Shown here in pieces: positions 1-9,289 of a stretch of 64,000 nt of DNA. The stretch lies in NCBI GenBank assembly GCA_032622095.1, contig CP136068.1, positions 13,561,729 to 13,625,728 of the forward strand. The letters run 5' to 3'. Position numbers and translations under genes: made by a program. Position 1 is the stretch's first letter. Each line of letters opens with the position of its first letter. The notes under the pieces were generated by a model. The model saw only the letters and a list, made by a program, of their open reading frames with translations, did no database searches and was not told the DNA's origin. The DNA comes from Siphonodentalium dalli. Lineage: Eukaryota > Mollusca > Scaphopoda > Gadilida > Siphonodentaliidae.

Positions 1-175
1 AAGGGCCATAACTCTCGCAAAAATGGGCGGAGCAAACCCATATTCGAACTTGACCTTTATTTTGGTCTGATAAACTCACCTATGAAATTTGCTTTCGATC
101 TAATAACCGAAACTAAAGTTATCATCCGGAAACCATTTCCAGACGCACGGACACCGGCTATTTTAATAGTCCCCC
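1..175 (+). repeat. Fragment of dispersed family C repeat
   Basis: This stretch carries GGGCCATAACTC, AAACCCATATTCGAAC and a degenerate cggacac tail. The same text recurs at 20938-21180 and 37430-38287, so this is one truncated copy of a dispersed family. It is cut at the window edge and its hairpin end is not seen. Non-coding. Confidence 0.6.
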
Positions 176-350
176 GAAAGAAAAAAAATCGGGGGACAAT
201 GAAACTCTTTTTTGAACTATAGGAGTGAACTATATATATCCACTGGGCACCATACCTGCAGTCAAAAACGAGACATGCTCTATTTATTATATTTTACCAA
301 ACATTTCAAACTTGTAGCATGCTACATGTTACATAACCGTATCCTATCAA

Positions 351-373
351 CATAGATAGATAGATAGATAGAT
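351..373. repeat. (GATA)n microsatellite, the 3' tail of a minus-strand retrotransposon
   Basis: Five or more GATA units lie directly beyond an AATAAA motif read on the minus strand (about 374-379). Simple-repeat tails of this kind are usual at the 3' end of several non-LTR retrotransposon clades, and this one fits the coding fragment just upstream on the same strand. Confidence 0.7.
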
Positions 374-1117
374 CTTTATTGCACGACCACAAACAAATAC
401 ATTCGGGTATGGCAATATACATGTACATGTACACATACAAAAAATAAAGAAAAAATAAACAGACATATAACATGGTATGGAAATCAATGGGTAATATACT
501 AGCATAAATTGGGAAATATAAAGTTCGCATTCAGCATTGCGAACTTTATTGTCAGATTACTCACGTCTTATATATGAAGCTGTCTGAATAAAATTACTGA
601 GGGCCCTATTACAAAGTCGATCATCGACAGAAAAAAGAATTTGTAGTTTGGCGTTAGCGTCAAGTTCCATGAAATTTGTTGTAATTTGTTCCATTGTTTC
701 ATATAGTAATATCCGTTGGATATTATATCGAGGACAGTATATTATAAAATGTTCCTCGTCCTCAATGACGCCTGTATGACACTGTTTACATACACGGTCC
801 GGTCTGAGGGTAATAGGCTTAGTGTATCGGCCGCGTTCAATTTCTAGATTATGACAGCTGGTCACTAATTTAGAAATCACTTTACGGCCACTTCGCGGTA
901 AATTTCTGAGGTAATTTGATAGCTCGTATGTATCGGTTGGTTTTATTTTGGATATGAATATTACCTTACTATTCTCAGTGGGTTTTCCATAAATATCACT
1001 GACTTTCCATGAACTGGCATAGTTTTCTTTCATGGTTTGGAGAAAATTGTTGGAAAACGTTTGTCGGTCTATATTACGCGGGTTTTCATATACGTTTTGA
1101 AAGCCATATGTAACCAT
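374..1117 (-). pseudogene. 3' end of a 5'-truncated non-LTR retrotransposon (zinc-knuckle tail of the reverse transcriptase ORF plus 3' UTR)
   Basis: The coding part is 557-1117 (186 codons). Near its end it has C110-x2-C113-x9-H123-x4-C128 followed by PRY, the cysteine/histidine tail found after the reverse transcriptase in many non-LTR elements. Preceding residues (LVTSCHNLEIERGRY) fit the short helical stretch before that knuckle in mollusc LINE proteins. No polymerase or endonuclease motif is present, so the copy is 5'-truncated, as expected of incomplete target-primed reverse transcription. The 3' UTR ends with AATAAA and a GATA/ATCT tail. The frame has no internal stop, which suggests a fairly young copy. 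The first Met is only the first in-frame ATG after truncation. The clade cannot be set from this fragment. A similar tail lies on the other strand at 63012-63467. Confidence 0.7.
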
Positions 1118-1332
1118 GCGTTTTAATTCACATGCATCAAATCATCTTCATAAGTCGTTAACAGAAATGTAAAACTCATTTACTGAGAACGCACACTGAA
1201 CGATTATCAACTTACAGATAAACAGTTTAAGAGAAACATAATCATGGGAAGAATGTGTTGAATTCAAGTTCAGTAAATTGAAACAGACTGTATTTAGCTG
1301 AAACTGTATTACAATGTGAATTAAAACGCATG
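1115..1332. repeat. Foldback of 218 bp with perfect 19-bp inverted ends
   Basis: CATGCGTTTTAATTCACAT at 1115-1133 is matched exactly by its reverse complement at 1314-1332. The 180 bp between are AT-rich and code for nothing recognisable. The left arm overlaps the start of the retrotransposon fragment, so the foldback may mark an insertion boundary or an inverted-duplication junction. Confidence 0.75.
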
Positions 1333-1366
1333 TTGCCATTTGGCGTCGTTCCTGTGAAAACTAATA

Positions 1367-1388
1367 CCCCCCCCCCCCCCCCCCCCCC
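1367..1388. repeat. Poly-C tract, 22 bp
   Basis: Twenty-two consecutive C, then A and CCC. Similar poly-C tracts occur near 58277 and 58757, and poly-G runs fill the satellite at 21.4-28.8 kb. Confidence 0.9.
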
Positions 1389-1479
1389 ACCCGTGTTTTT
1401 AAAATACTAAGATGTTTCACATGTCAGTAAACATTTAGTTAAAATAATAAAATAACAGTTCCCATTGCAGGTGCACGGC

Positions 1480-1804
1480 CCTAACCCTAATCTTAAACCT
1501 ATTGACCGAAAAATGTAGGAATAAAAGCTTGGACAAAATTATGCATGTTGGGAAAATGTTCTAAAACGTAAAAGGGGAATAACTCCAACAAAAAAAAGTC
1601 GCACAGGTGCACAGGTGCACAGGTTCCCATGGTACTAAATATCAGTGCCAAGATTAAAAAACATTGACATAAAAATGTAGGAATAAAAGCTCGATCAAAC
1701 AAAATTATGCATGTTGCAAAATAATTTCTACGTCGAAAAAGGGGGATGACTACACCAAAAAATGTCGGACAGACATCATATTCGCAGGTGCACAGGTTCC
1801 CATG
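1480..1804 (+). repeat. Dispersed repeat G, left part (interrupted at 1805)
   Basis: About two units contain AATGTAGGAATAAAAGC, GGGGATAACTCC-like text and GGTGCACAGGTTCCCATGG. The unit breaks off at GTTCCCATG and resumes at 4313 with CCATGGTACTAAATATCAG, exactly the text that follows CCATG inside this copy at about 1628. The family is therefore the pre-insertion target for the element at 1805-4312. Confidence 0.7.
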
Positions 1805-1975
1805 TGTATCACGTTGTGATAGTTTGCTATACCCAAGGCACGGAATCGGATTACACTTTGTTCAGTGGCCCGTTCATATGCGAACAGATGAGGCATGTTA
1901 TTTGAGAAATGCACGTCCGGACTGAAATTGTAATAATCGCGCAGTGATGTACCCTACTGCTTAATACCAACTTTT

Positions 1976-2232
1976 TGTCGCGAAGTACGGATAAATATCG
2001 GGAAGATCGAAGAATTCGGACAAGCGAAGTACTGCATATATCACCCTTACTATCAGCTACATAATCACAATCTGACACCAATGTCACAAGCGCACACAGT
2101 CATATTCACAGTTCACTCACGCGCATATAATAGCGCGTGCGTTATCACATGCATTGTCTGTTATTCACTCAGCCACAATCGTCACCAGAGTTGACCGTCC
2201 GATATATACAGGGGCGTATCTAATCCCCGACA
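1976..2232 (-). repeat. 3' LTR of the mini LTR element
   Basis: 257 bp, TGTCG...CGACA. It carries the extra 37-bp segment absent from the other LTR. A TATTATATGCGCG stretch read on the minus strand is a possible promoter core. Confidence 0.75.
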
Positions 2233-3446
2233 TCCTCCGGGGGCACCGAACAGAGGTCCAAATTCGGAAACATAGAAGAGGTAAGTTTTGTGTTGAAATG
2301 TCCATTCAAAGTTAGACGCGCTGTGAAAGTAGATCCAAAGGATAACTCAGTCGGGATTGTCAAGGATGTGAGAACAGGAATGCACGGTACATGTAATTCA
2401 CAATCAAATACAGAACACACGTCTGGAAGACATAGAACATACGCAAATACGTCATGCGAATCAATGATCGAGTTCGAATATCCAGCAGATAGAAGACTGT
2501 CCAGTGTCTGTGAACCGTGTAGCACATCAATCACATATTCACACGCATCGCTCTCGGGTGGTTCAGAAGAATTGAAAGTATCAAGATCGGTCGAGTTCTC
2601 TCCGACGAGGGGAATACATGTAGCAGCTGCCATCAATATACCTGGTGTCGTCGGGGTATACATTGGTGAAGTTGGTTGGTCATCTGATGATATCGACCTT
2701 CTAGCATGTGCACCAGAAGCAAACACATCCGACTGAGGATCCATCTGACAAGGAATCAAATTGTCGGGAGTTTTCGAACCTGAAACTGAAGCGTCTATAG
2801 AGATCAGAGTGTCACTAACAGGTGAAGCACAGTCAGCTGTAACTGGCTCTGTACTGACTGAATTCAGACCATTGGGCACCGGAACGTCGGCAGAATTTCT
2901 GTCACCAAACGAAGCTGGCACAGTACATTTCTGGTGTACTGCTTCTGTGGGCGGGAAATATCGAACTAGCTGTGTTGTGCACGTGTCTCTTACATCAAGA
3001 TGTCCATCAAGATACTGCCCAATCATGGAACACCTGTCTCGCACACCTCGCAAAGCATCCTCTATAAGGTCAGCTTCTCTGAGATAAGCATCATCATTCT
3101 CTATGTCTTCTATTAGATCCCAGGATGATCGACCTAAAGCTTTAACATTAGTTCTGATCAGCACTTGAATGTCTAAGAGTTCCTCTGCGCATTCCAGAGA
3201 TTGTAAGTCCATGAGAGCATCGGCCTTGCGAACTAGATCTAGCGTGTCACTGAAGAGATGTGTCCATGTCGTTATGTTCATGCGTTCCTTTGTCGAATTC
3301 ATGTTGTGTCCAGGATCCGGTTCGAGGGACCAAATGTCGGGAAGTACGGATAAATATCGGGAAGATCGAAGAATTCGGACAAGCGAAGTACTGCATATAT
3401 CACCCTTACTATCAGCTACATAATCACAATCTGACACCAATGTCAC
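2220..3446 (-). CDS. Long ORF of the mini LTR element, gag-like N terminus, function unknown
   Basis: 408 codons with no internal stop. The first Met lies inside the 5' LTR; Met49, just past the primer-binding-like site, is the more natural start and gives about 360 residues. Residues 50-150 are charged and probably helical (TLDLVRKADALM, ADLIEDALRGVRDRC), like the N-terminal part of LTR-element gag proteins. Residues 150-330 are Ser/Thr/Pro-rich and low in structure. No CCHC knuckle, no DTG protease triad and no polymerase motif is present. The last residues (VPPEDVGD) run across the polypurine stretch into the 3' LTR, as in elements whose last ORF ends in the LTR. It may be a gag fused in frame to a terminal segment by internal deletion. 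An intact frame over 1.2 kb argues for selection or recent birth. Confidence 0.5.
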   Translation of the reverse strand: MTLVSDCDYVADSKGDICSTSLVRILRSSRYLSVLPDIWSLEPDPGHNMNSTKERMNITTWTHLFSDTLDLVRKADALMDLQSLECAEELLDIQVLIRTNVKALGRSSWDLIEDIENDDAYLREADLIEDALRGVRDRCSMIGQYLDGHLDVRDTCTTQLVRYFPPTEAVHQKCTVPASFGDRNSADVPVPNGLNSVSTEPVTADCASPVSDTLISIDASVSGSKTPDNLIPCQMDPQSDVFASGAHARRSISSDDQPTSPMYTPTTPGILMAAATCIPLVGENSTDLDTFNSSEPPESDACEYVIDVLHGSQTLDSLLSAGYSNSIIDSHDVFAYVLCLPDVCSVFDCELHVPCIPVLTSLTIPTELSFGSTFTARLTLNGHFNTKLTSSMFPNLDLCSVPPEDVGD

Positions 3447-3554
3447 AAGCGCACGCAGTCATATTCACAGTTCACTCACGCGCATATAATAGCGCGTAAT
3501 CGTCACCAGAGTTGACCGTCCGATATATACAGTGGCGTATCTAACCCCCCGACA
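3335..3554 (-). repeat. 5' LTR of the mini LTR element
   Basis: 220 bp, TGTCGG...CCGACA. It contains the first ATG of the long ORF. The primer-binding-like site abuts its inner edge. Confidence 0.75.
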
Positions 3555-4312
3555 TTTTTACTGAATCGCCAAAGTGTTCGCGCGCAAACCATATCGTTTC
3601 TGATCCTTCGTTCGTGTTCTAACCGCCACTGACTGTCTTACATCCAACAACTCTCTCTTCACCTCTTCTGCTCAACTATCCATATGTATTCTATCTTCAG
3701 TGCCCGCCAATGTGTGAGTATTTAGGTGAAGGTCTCTTTGTGACATTGTAATACAATCTGGAACACTTGTACATTGAATTTTCATATCTGACTGAATGGA
3801 CTTCGTCTGTGCTTGGATAGCATGTTGGTGTTAGAGCTTGTGTAAATACATTATCTCAAATGACAGACTTATATCAAATGGTTTTGAGGAACTTGTTATG
3901 ACATTCACTGTTTTTCCAGACAAATATTTTCCCATTAGTTGGATACGTTCTCATTCCGAATGTATTAATGTGCATTTATCCATTTGCCTGTGATGTGGTA
4001 AATTATGTGATTGTTTGCATTGAGTGTGTGTATATAGTCATTTGCATGTGAGGTGTTGATTACTATGTCGCGTGCATGTGGCCATGTGCGTCCGTTTTAA
4101 TGTGATGTGGTACAGGTATGCTTGCTGGTTGCATACGTGTGAGCGTTTTGAGCCACATTCGTGTGAGGTGGTCATATTCATTAACATTAATTGTCATATA
4201 TGTTCTCGGCATTTATACATTCTTGACTGATTTGTGTCCTTTATATTCTCAGGTTGAAACATTAAATTGTTAAACAACCATGGTGTTGAGCATCTGATCG
4301 ACTCCTGAAACA

Positions 4313-4560
4313 CCATGGTACTAAATATCAGTGCCAAGATTAAAACAAATTGACCTAAAAAATAAAAAAATGTAGGAATAAAATCTCGGAAAAAATTAAA
4401 CATGTTGCGAAAATTTTCTAAGTAAAAAAAGGGGGGATAACTCCACCAAAAAATTTCCGACAGTCGTCATAATCGCAGGTGCACAGGTTCCCATGGTGGT
4501 TGATATGTGTGCCAAGTTTCACGGAAATTGATAAAAAAACGACTGAGAAAAACTCCCGAC
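4313..4560 (+). repeat. Dispersed repeat G, right part
   Basis: Resumes at CCATGGTACTAAATATCAG and runs through GGGGATAACTCC and GGTGCACAGGTTCCC. It completes the unit broken at 1804. Confidence 0.65.
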
Positions 4561-4910
4561 AAATTTGTGTTCATGGACGCCGGATGGGCTAGCTGATTCC
4601 AGTATACCCCCCCTAACTTCGATACTATACAAGTATACTGGTGTGCTATATTTAGCACAATACTACATAATACAGAACACAGCTCTCGACCAATCAGAAG
4701 GCACCATTTCTGGGTGAGGTGAAATATTGAACATTAGTGAACAAGCATTCATTTCATGTTTTCATACATACTGTTCAGAAAATGTGCTGCAAGTTCCAAC
4801 AAAAATCTAAAATATCATGTGCTACCAGTGATAATTGGGATATCAGCACAGATCAATTTCCATGAATAAGGAACTAGTAAAAACAATTTTTACTCACCAC
4901 TTTATAAAAT
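4561..4910. other. AT-rich stretch without recognisable gene
   Basis: No coding, repeat or RNA signal was found beyond short A/T runs. Confidence 0.5.
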
Positions 4911-5204
4911 GAAAGGCCGATCACGATCGGCAGATGTTTAACCCATACATTGGCGATACTGATTTAGCTATTTTCAGCTTGGACGTTAAAATCCATAAGC
5001 CATATCTCGGGTAAAAAAAATTGGATCAAACTCAAATTTGAATTATATCTGTATTCTGGGCTGAGAAACACATATATAAAATTTGGTTTCGATCGAAAAA
5101 AAATGTTTGATTTTCGCACCAGGCGTAAAGTGTCTATGGCAGATGGATGAACGGCAAATGGTCAATCCGAATGTGTACCATACTATGGTACATGGGTACA
5201 CATA
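4911..5204 (+). mobile_element. Short hairpin-ended element, family D
   Basis: The 5' end has the hairpin GCCGATCACGATCGGC, then a body with ATCGGATCAAAC-like and TTTGGTTTCGATCG text. The 3' end is the palindrome GTACCATACTATGGTAC (5175-5191). The same two ends bound a 2-kb copy at 36286-38289. It is non-coding, about 0.29 kb. A 5' hairpin plus a 3' terminal stem-loop resembles non-autonomous Helentron-type elements. Confidence 0.6.
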
Positions 5205-5410
5205 ATAATAAAAATAAATAAATCATTCAATAGGGACAAAGAGTGTGTCAAAATAGTCCAATATAAAATGAGATATACATGTATCAGATGAAAAGTATTA
5301 CTGTTAAAGTATCAGGAATGTTGAGAAGGGTTCATTTTTAACTACAAAAATCCATACAAGGGGAGGAGAAACCTGAAGATATAATAGGAGAATGATTAAA
5401 TGAAAAATAT

Positions 5411-6003
5411 AACAAGACAGTCAATGACTGTGGGGTCGCTCACTAGACTGTAAAGATGGAGAAGACTAGGACTCTGAAGACTACAATAGTCAGTACATTG
5501 TTATAACGTAATAAATTTTTCAAAATTGTAATTTTAATATGTTCATAAATAAAAAAAAAATAAAAAATTGTGAAGGAGTAAAATCTAAAAAACAATTCCT
5601 TTAAACATGTGTTGTTGTTTTTTTGAGCAAGGAGTTAAAGATATTGACACTGGCACAGCCCATGTTTGTCCCAGTGACCCAATTTGAACAAATCTGAACC
5701 CCAGTAAACCAAGGACCCTCCATACCAAATATAATCTTAATAGGCTCAATGGTTCTTGAGAAGAAGTTGTTTTAAGAATTACAATGGAGGGAAAGAGTTA
5801 TGGCCCTGGCTTCACAACTATTTGACTTGGTGATCTCATTTTAAACAAACCTACAACATCCACACCAAATATGAACCCATATGGTCTTATGGGTCTGGAG
5901 AAGATTTCTGAACAATTTTTGATGGACGGATGGACGATAGACAAGGTGTGATGACTATACCTGGTAGCTCCATTGGAGACTTTGTCTCAAGTGAGCTTAA
6001 AAC
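5411..6003 (+). mobile_element. Family B repeat with 5' palindrome and 3' hairpin remnant
   Basis: Starts with ACAGTCAATGACTGT (palindromic), as at about 43217. The middle has GAGCAAGGAGTTA, CCAAATATGAACCCAT-like text and ATTACAATGGAGGG. It ends in TAGCTCCATTGGAGA...GTGAGCT. Copies of the 3' half are at 7826-8092 and 58300-58722. Non-coding. Confidence 0.55.
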
Positions 6004-6568
6004 TATAATCAGTACCAAACTTGAACTCAACAACTCAAATAGTTTGTCTTATGGAGGGGGTTAAAGTTTCTGGAGTGAGTGGCTGATTCTTAAACATACA
6101 ATGCTGTCTCTATTAGAAACAGTCTCAATCAACAAAAGATGGTACACACAGACTACAGAACCATTCAGAGGGCAGAAATTAATTCACTGAAAGGAAGTGT
6201 TAAAACTGTATAAATGACCTATTTCGACAGACCCACTAAATTCCTATACCAGTACATGTAGTAGTTCATATGAGTAGAGACTGAATTTAGGCTCCTGTGA
6301 ATACATTTGACATTCAATTTCAAAACAAAACCTCTCTGGTCTGGCTAGAGAAAGCTGTGTGCTTGTTGATACTACACTGTCATATTTGACATGTGGATAA
6401 TTATCAACAGAGCAGACTGGCCTTACAGACCTGTATCATTTTCATTGTAAGAGATAGCATTCTAGCATATATACAGGGTGTATTGTATTGTGACTGCGAA
6501 ATAAATTTAACAAGTGTTTGATAACAGGGATGCTAGAAGCACCAATGGGCAAGGGTGATGGGCTTCTT
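6004..6568. other. No gene seen
   Basis: Unique-looking AT-rich sequence. No ORF with recognisable content. Confidence 0.5.
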
Positions 6569-7034
6569 TAAGGCCACTGTTTTTTTATTAGTTGGTTCGG
6601 TTTTCGGTTTTTAGAAAAAAATAAAATAGTGTTCAGAACTTTTTTTATTGCAGCCGACCCGGTTTACCTAGTAGCGGAAGGTTGGCGATTATCGTAATAC
6701 GATAGGGGAACAACGTGTGCGTAACGTAACTATCACAAGTATAACGTACTCTGATAACAACTTATCGCCAAATTCATGCTTCAAACATTTTAAACATGTC
6801 ATCTTCGGCTTCTTTTATTTTATTTTTATGAAAATGAATAATAAATGGGGTGATAAATATGTATATAACGACAAATAGAATCAAATTAGCCATTTTCCCG
6901 TGAAACTTAGGACAGGCAAGCCAGGTACAAAAATTGGTGAAATATGAGTACGAACGTCAAAGTGTTTCCCTATCGTATTGAGATAATTGCCAACCATCTA
7001 GTAACAACGCTAGGCTACTTTCATTTTTTTCGAA

Positions 7035-7190
7035 ATGGGGAAAGCAGTTCTCATTTCAGAAAACAAGACCATAAGAGAACAGCTGATATGTGTTTATCCC
7101 GAACAATTTACCGAGGAGGTCACCGAAATCGAGGAGCCCGACGGCGACATTCCGGTGTCGGCCCTCAGTTCATTTGGATACAATTGTTGA
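7035..7190 (+). CDS. Small acidic ORF inside the Harbinger-like element, unknown
   Basis: The frame starts at ATG in CGAAATGGGG and ends at TGA after ...SSFGYNC, 51 residues. It is rich in Glu (EQFTEEVTEIEEPDGD) and looks more protein-like than the overlapping longer frame, which is basic and low in structure. It may be a captured exon or a relic of a transposon ORF. No homologue is recognised and no splice sites were established. Expression is unproven. Confidence 0.25.
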   Translation: MGKAVLISENKTIREQLICVYPEQFTEEVTEIEEPDGDIPVSALSSFGYNC

Positions 7191-7194
7191 GTTG

Positions 7195-7480
7195 ACAATT
7201 TTATTTGACATTTATAGCAAAGTATATTTTACATATTATACACATTTGATATAATATAGTGCCACATAGATGTAATATAAATTCACATGTATATTACACC
7301 TATTTGACATTTATAGTAAAGTACATTTTACATGACTTCTCCTGTATTCAAAGTATATTTTACATTTGATATACCATAGTGCCACATAGATGTAATATAA
7401 ATTCACATATATATTACACCTCTATGGCACTATATTATATTAAATTCATATAGGATGTAAAATGTATATACTGTATAATG
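7195..7480. repeat. Two short direct copies of an AT-rich block
   Basis: GTGCCACATAGATGTAATA and ACATTTATAGYAAAGTA each occur twice about 130 bp apart within the Harbinger-like element. Confidence 0.55.
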
Positions 7481-7825
7481 TCAAATAAAATCAACATCTA
7501 GTTTTGTGTTTTTGTTTTCGCTATGTTATGTTTATAGAGTATTAAAAGTGATTACAATTAATACAAACATATATCAACCTTGTTTTCTAGTCAGATCAAG
7601 TATATGGCTGTATATTGAGATGCCAATAACAGATGTAAGATAATAGATATGATACAAAGTTATTTTCAGACCATTTTCAGAAACAATTCCGCGAACCAAC
7701 TAAAAAAAAAAAAGTGGCCTAATATTAGTATCTTTAATAATTAACTTTAAAACAAAAATTATTGAAACAAATAAAAAAAAAATTTAATTCTAAATTTCAA
7801 TTTGTTTTTTCTTTTTTGTTTTAAA

Positions 7826-8092
7826 TTGAGCAAGGAGTTTTTTTTTAGTTATGTCCCTGGCTCCGTCCACATTTGACCCAGCGACCTCATTTGAACAAAT
7901 TTGAACCCCAGTCACACAAGAACCCTTCATACCAAATATGAACCCATTCGTCCCATTGCTACTTGAGAAGAAGTCGTTTTAAGAATTACTATGGAGGGAA
8001 AGAGTTCGGACGGACGGACGGACAGATGAACCGACGGACGGACGGTACGACGGACGAGTAGTGATGACTATAGCTCCACCGGAGCTAAAAAA
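7826..8092 (+). mobile_element. Family B repeat, 3' half, with terminal hairpin
   Basis: It opens at TTGAGCAAGGAGTT and carries GACCTCATTTGAACAAAT and a (GACG)n-like run. It ends with the perfect hairpin TAGCTCCACCGGAGCTA. The same order is seen at 5411-6003 and 58300-58722. Confidence 0.65.
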
Positions 8093-8249
8093 GCATAAAA
8101 TTGATGACCAGGGCTAACAATTTGAACTATAAAATAAAAGGCCGTCCGGCCAGTGTCCCCCGAAAAAATGGCTTCATTGGGGGCATCAGCTTTTCTGAAA
8201 ACCTCTGCCAATAACATGGCAATAAGTCCCACACAAGGCCCAAAAAGTC

Positions 8250-9196
8250 ACTAAAAATAGACAAACTAAGGCCTATAACTCCGGGGAAAAAATTTGGACA
8301 AACCTGGTTTTCGAACTCGTCCGAGATATTGTTACAAGAGACTCATATATCAAATATGGTTTGCTTCAGTTAATATTTTATTAAGTTATCGCTCCAACGG
8401 TGAAAAAATGCTATAAATAGACAAACTAAGGCCCATAACTCCGGGGAAAAAATTCGGACAAACCTGGTTTACGAACTCGTCCGAGATATTGTTGCAAGAG
8501 ACTCATATATCAAATATGGTTTGAATCAGTTAATATTTTATTCAGTTATCGCGCTAGCAGTGAAAAAAAATGCTAAAAATAGACAAACTAAGGCCCATAA
8601 CTCCAGGGAAAAAATTCGGACAAACCTGGTTTTCGAAGATATTGTTGCAAGACACTCATATATCAAATATAGTTTGAATCAGTTAATATTTTATTCAGTT
8701 ATCGCGCTAACAGTGTAAAAAATGCTAAAAATAGAAAAACTAAGGCCCATAACTCCGGGGAAAACATTCTGACAAACCTGGTTTTCGAACTCGTCCGAGA
8801 TATTGTTGCAAGAGACTCATATATCAAATATGGTTTGATTCAGTTAATATTTGATTCAGTTATCACGCTAACGGTGTAAAAAATGCTAAAAATAGACAAC
8901 TAAGGCCCATAACTCCGGGGAAAAAATTCGGACTAACCTGGTTTTTGAACTCGTCCGAGATATTGTTGCAAGAGACTCATATATCAAATATGGTTTAAAT
9001 CAGTTAATATTTGATTCAGTTATCGTGCTAACAGTGAAAAAATGCTAAAAATAGACAAAATAAGGCCCATAACTTCGGGGAAAAAATTCGAACAAACCTG
9101 GTTTTCGAACTTGTCCGAGATATTGTTGCAAGAGACTCATATATCAAATATGGTTTGAATCAGTTAATATTTGATCAGTTATCGCGCTAACGGTGA
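8250..9196 (+). repeat. Tandem array, about 159-bp unit, six copies
   Basis: Each unit holds CTAAAAATAGACAAACTAAG, CCCATAACTCCGGGG, TCGTCCGAGATATTGTTG and CAGTTAATATTTTATTCAG. Units start near 8253, 8411, 8570, 8726, 8885 and 9046. Small deletions are present. No long frame crosses units. It ends where the Helentron-like element begins. Confidence 0.85.
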
Positions 9197-9289
9197 AAAT
9201 TAAAGTGTCAATGACACTGTAGCTCAACTTGGAAAGGGAATAATTTCATGTGTCATTGAAGTGATTAGGAATGTGGAAAGTTGAAAGGC

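Larger units (their letters stand above)
1976..3554 (-). mobile_element. Mini LTR retrotransposon (1.58 kb), minus strand, no polymerase
   Basis: Two direct repeats bound the element: 1976-2232 and 3335-3554. Both begin TGTCG and end CGACA. They differ by a few substitutions and a roughly 37-bp segment present only in the left copy (after TAGCGCGT). Read on the minus strand, a primer-binding-like TGGTCCCTCGAACCGG (3332-3317) lies 2 bp inside the 5' LTR, and a short G/A-rich run (CCCCCGGAGGA) touches the 3' LTR. T runs flank both sides, so a 4-bp TTTT duplication is possible but not diagnostic. The 1.1-kb interior is occupied by one ORF without protease, reverse transcriptase, RNase H or integrase. 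Such TRIM/LARD-like elements must borrow enzymes from a full relative. Close similarity of the LTRs implies a recent insertion. Confidence 0.8.
1805..4312. mobile_element. Probable solo LTR, split by a second LTR element
   Basis: The insert begins TGTATCACG and ends CTGAAACA, the TG...CA ends of LTRs, and is flanked by CCATG at 1800-1804 and 4313-4317. Removing insert and one CCATG restores repeat G. Without the nested element at 1976-3554 about 0.93 kb remains. Five-bp target duplications and TG/CA ends are typical of Gypsy/BEL integration. No coding sequence, primer-binding site or second LTR was found in the residual part, hence 'solo LTR'. The 3' part (3555-4312) has GTGTGAGGTGG-like short repeats and no ORF of note. 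Strand cannot be set. Confidence 0.6.
6572..7719. mobile_element. PIF/Harbinger-like non-autonomous DNA transposon
   Basis: The ends are inverted: GGCCACTG...TTAGTTGGTTCG on the left and its complement on the right (CGAACCAACTA...AGTGGCC), about 30 bp with variable T runs. TAA lies on both sides (6569-6571, 7720-7722). A TWA 3-bp duplication and a GG-starting terminus fit PIF/Harbinger. An inner inverted pair (about 6668-6715 and 6963-7008, around GGTTGGCGATTATCGTAATAC) lies inside. No DDE transposase or Myb-like protein is encoded. A 51-codon acidic frame occurs at 7035-7190. Confidence 0.65.

Noticed and set aside
1851-2087. 78-codon minus-strand frame
   Set aside because: It is the LTR part of the mini element ORF reading out of the 3' LTR into flank.
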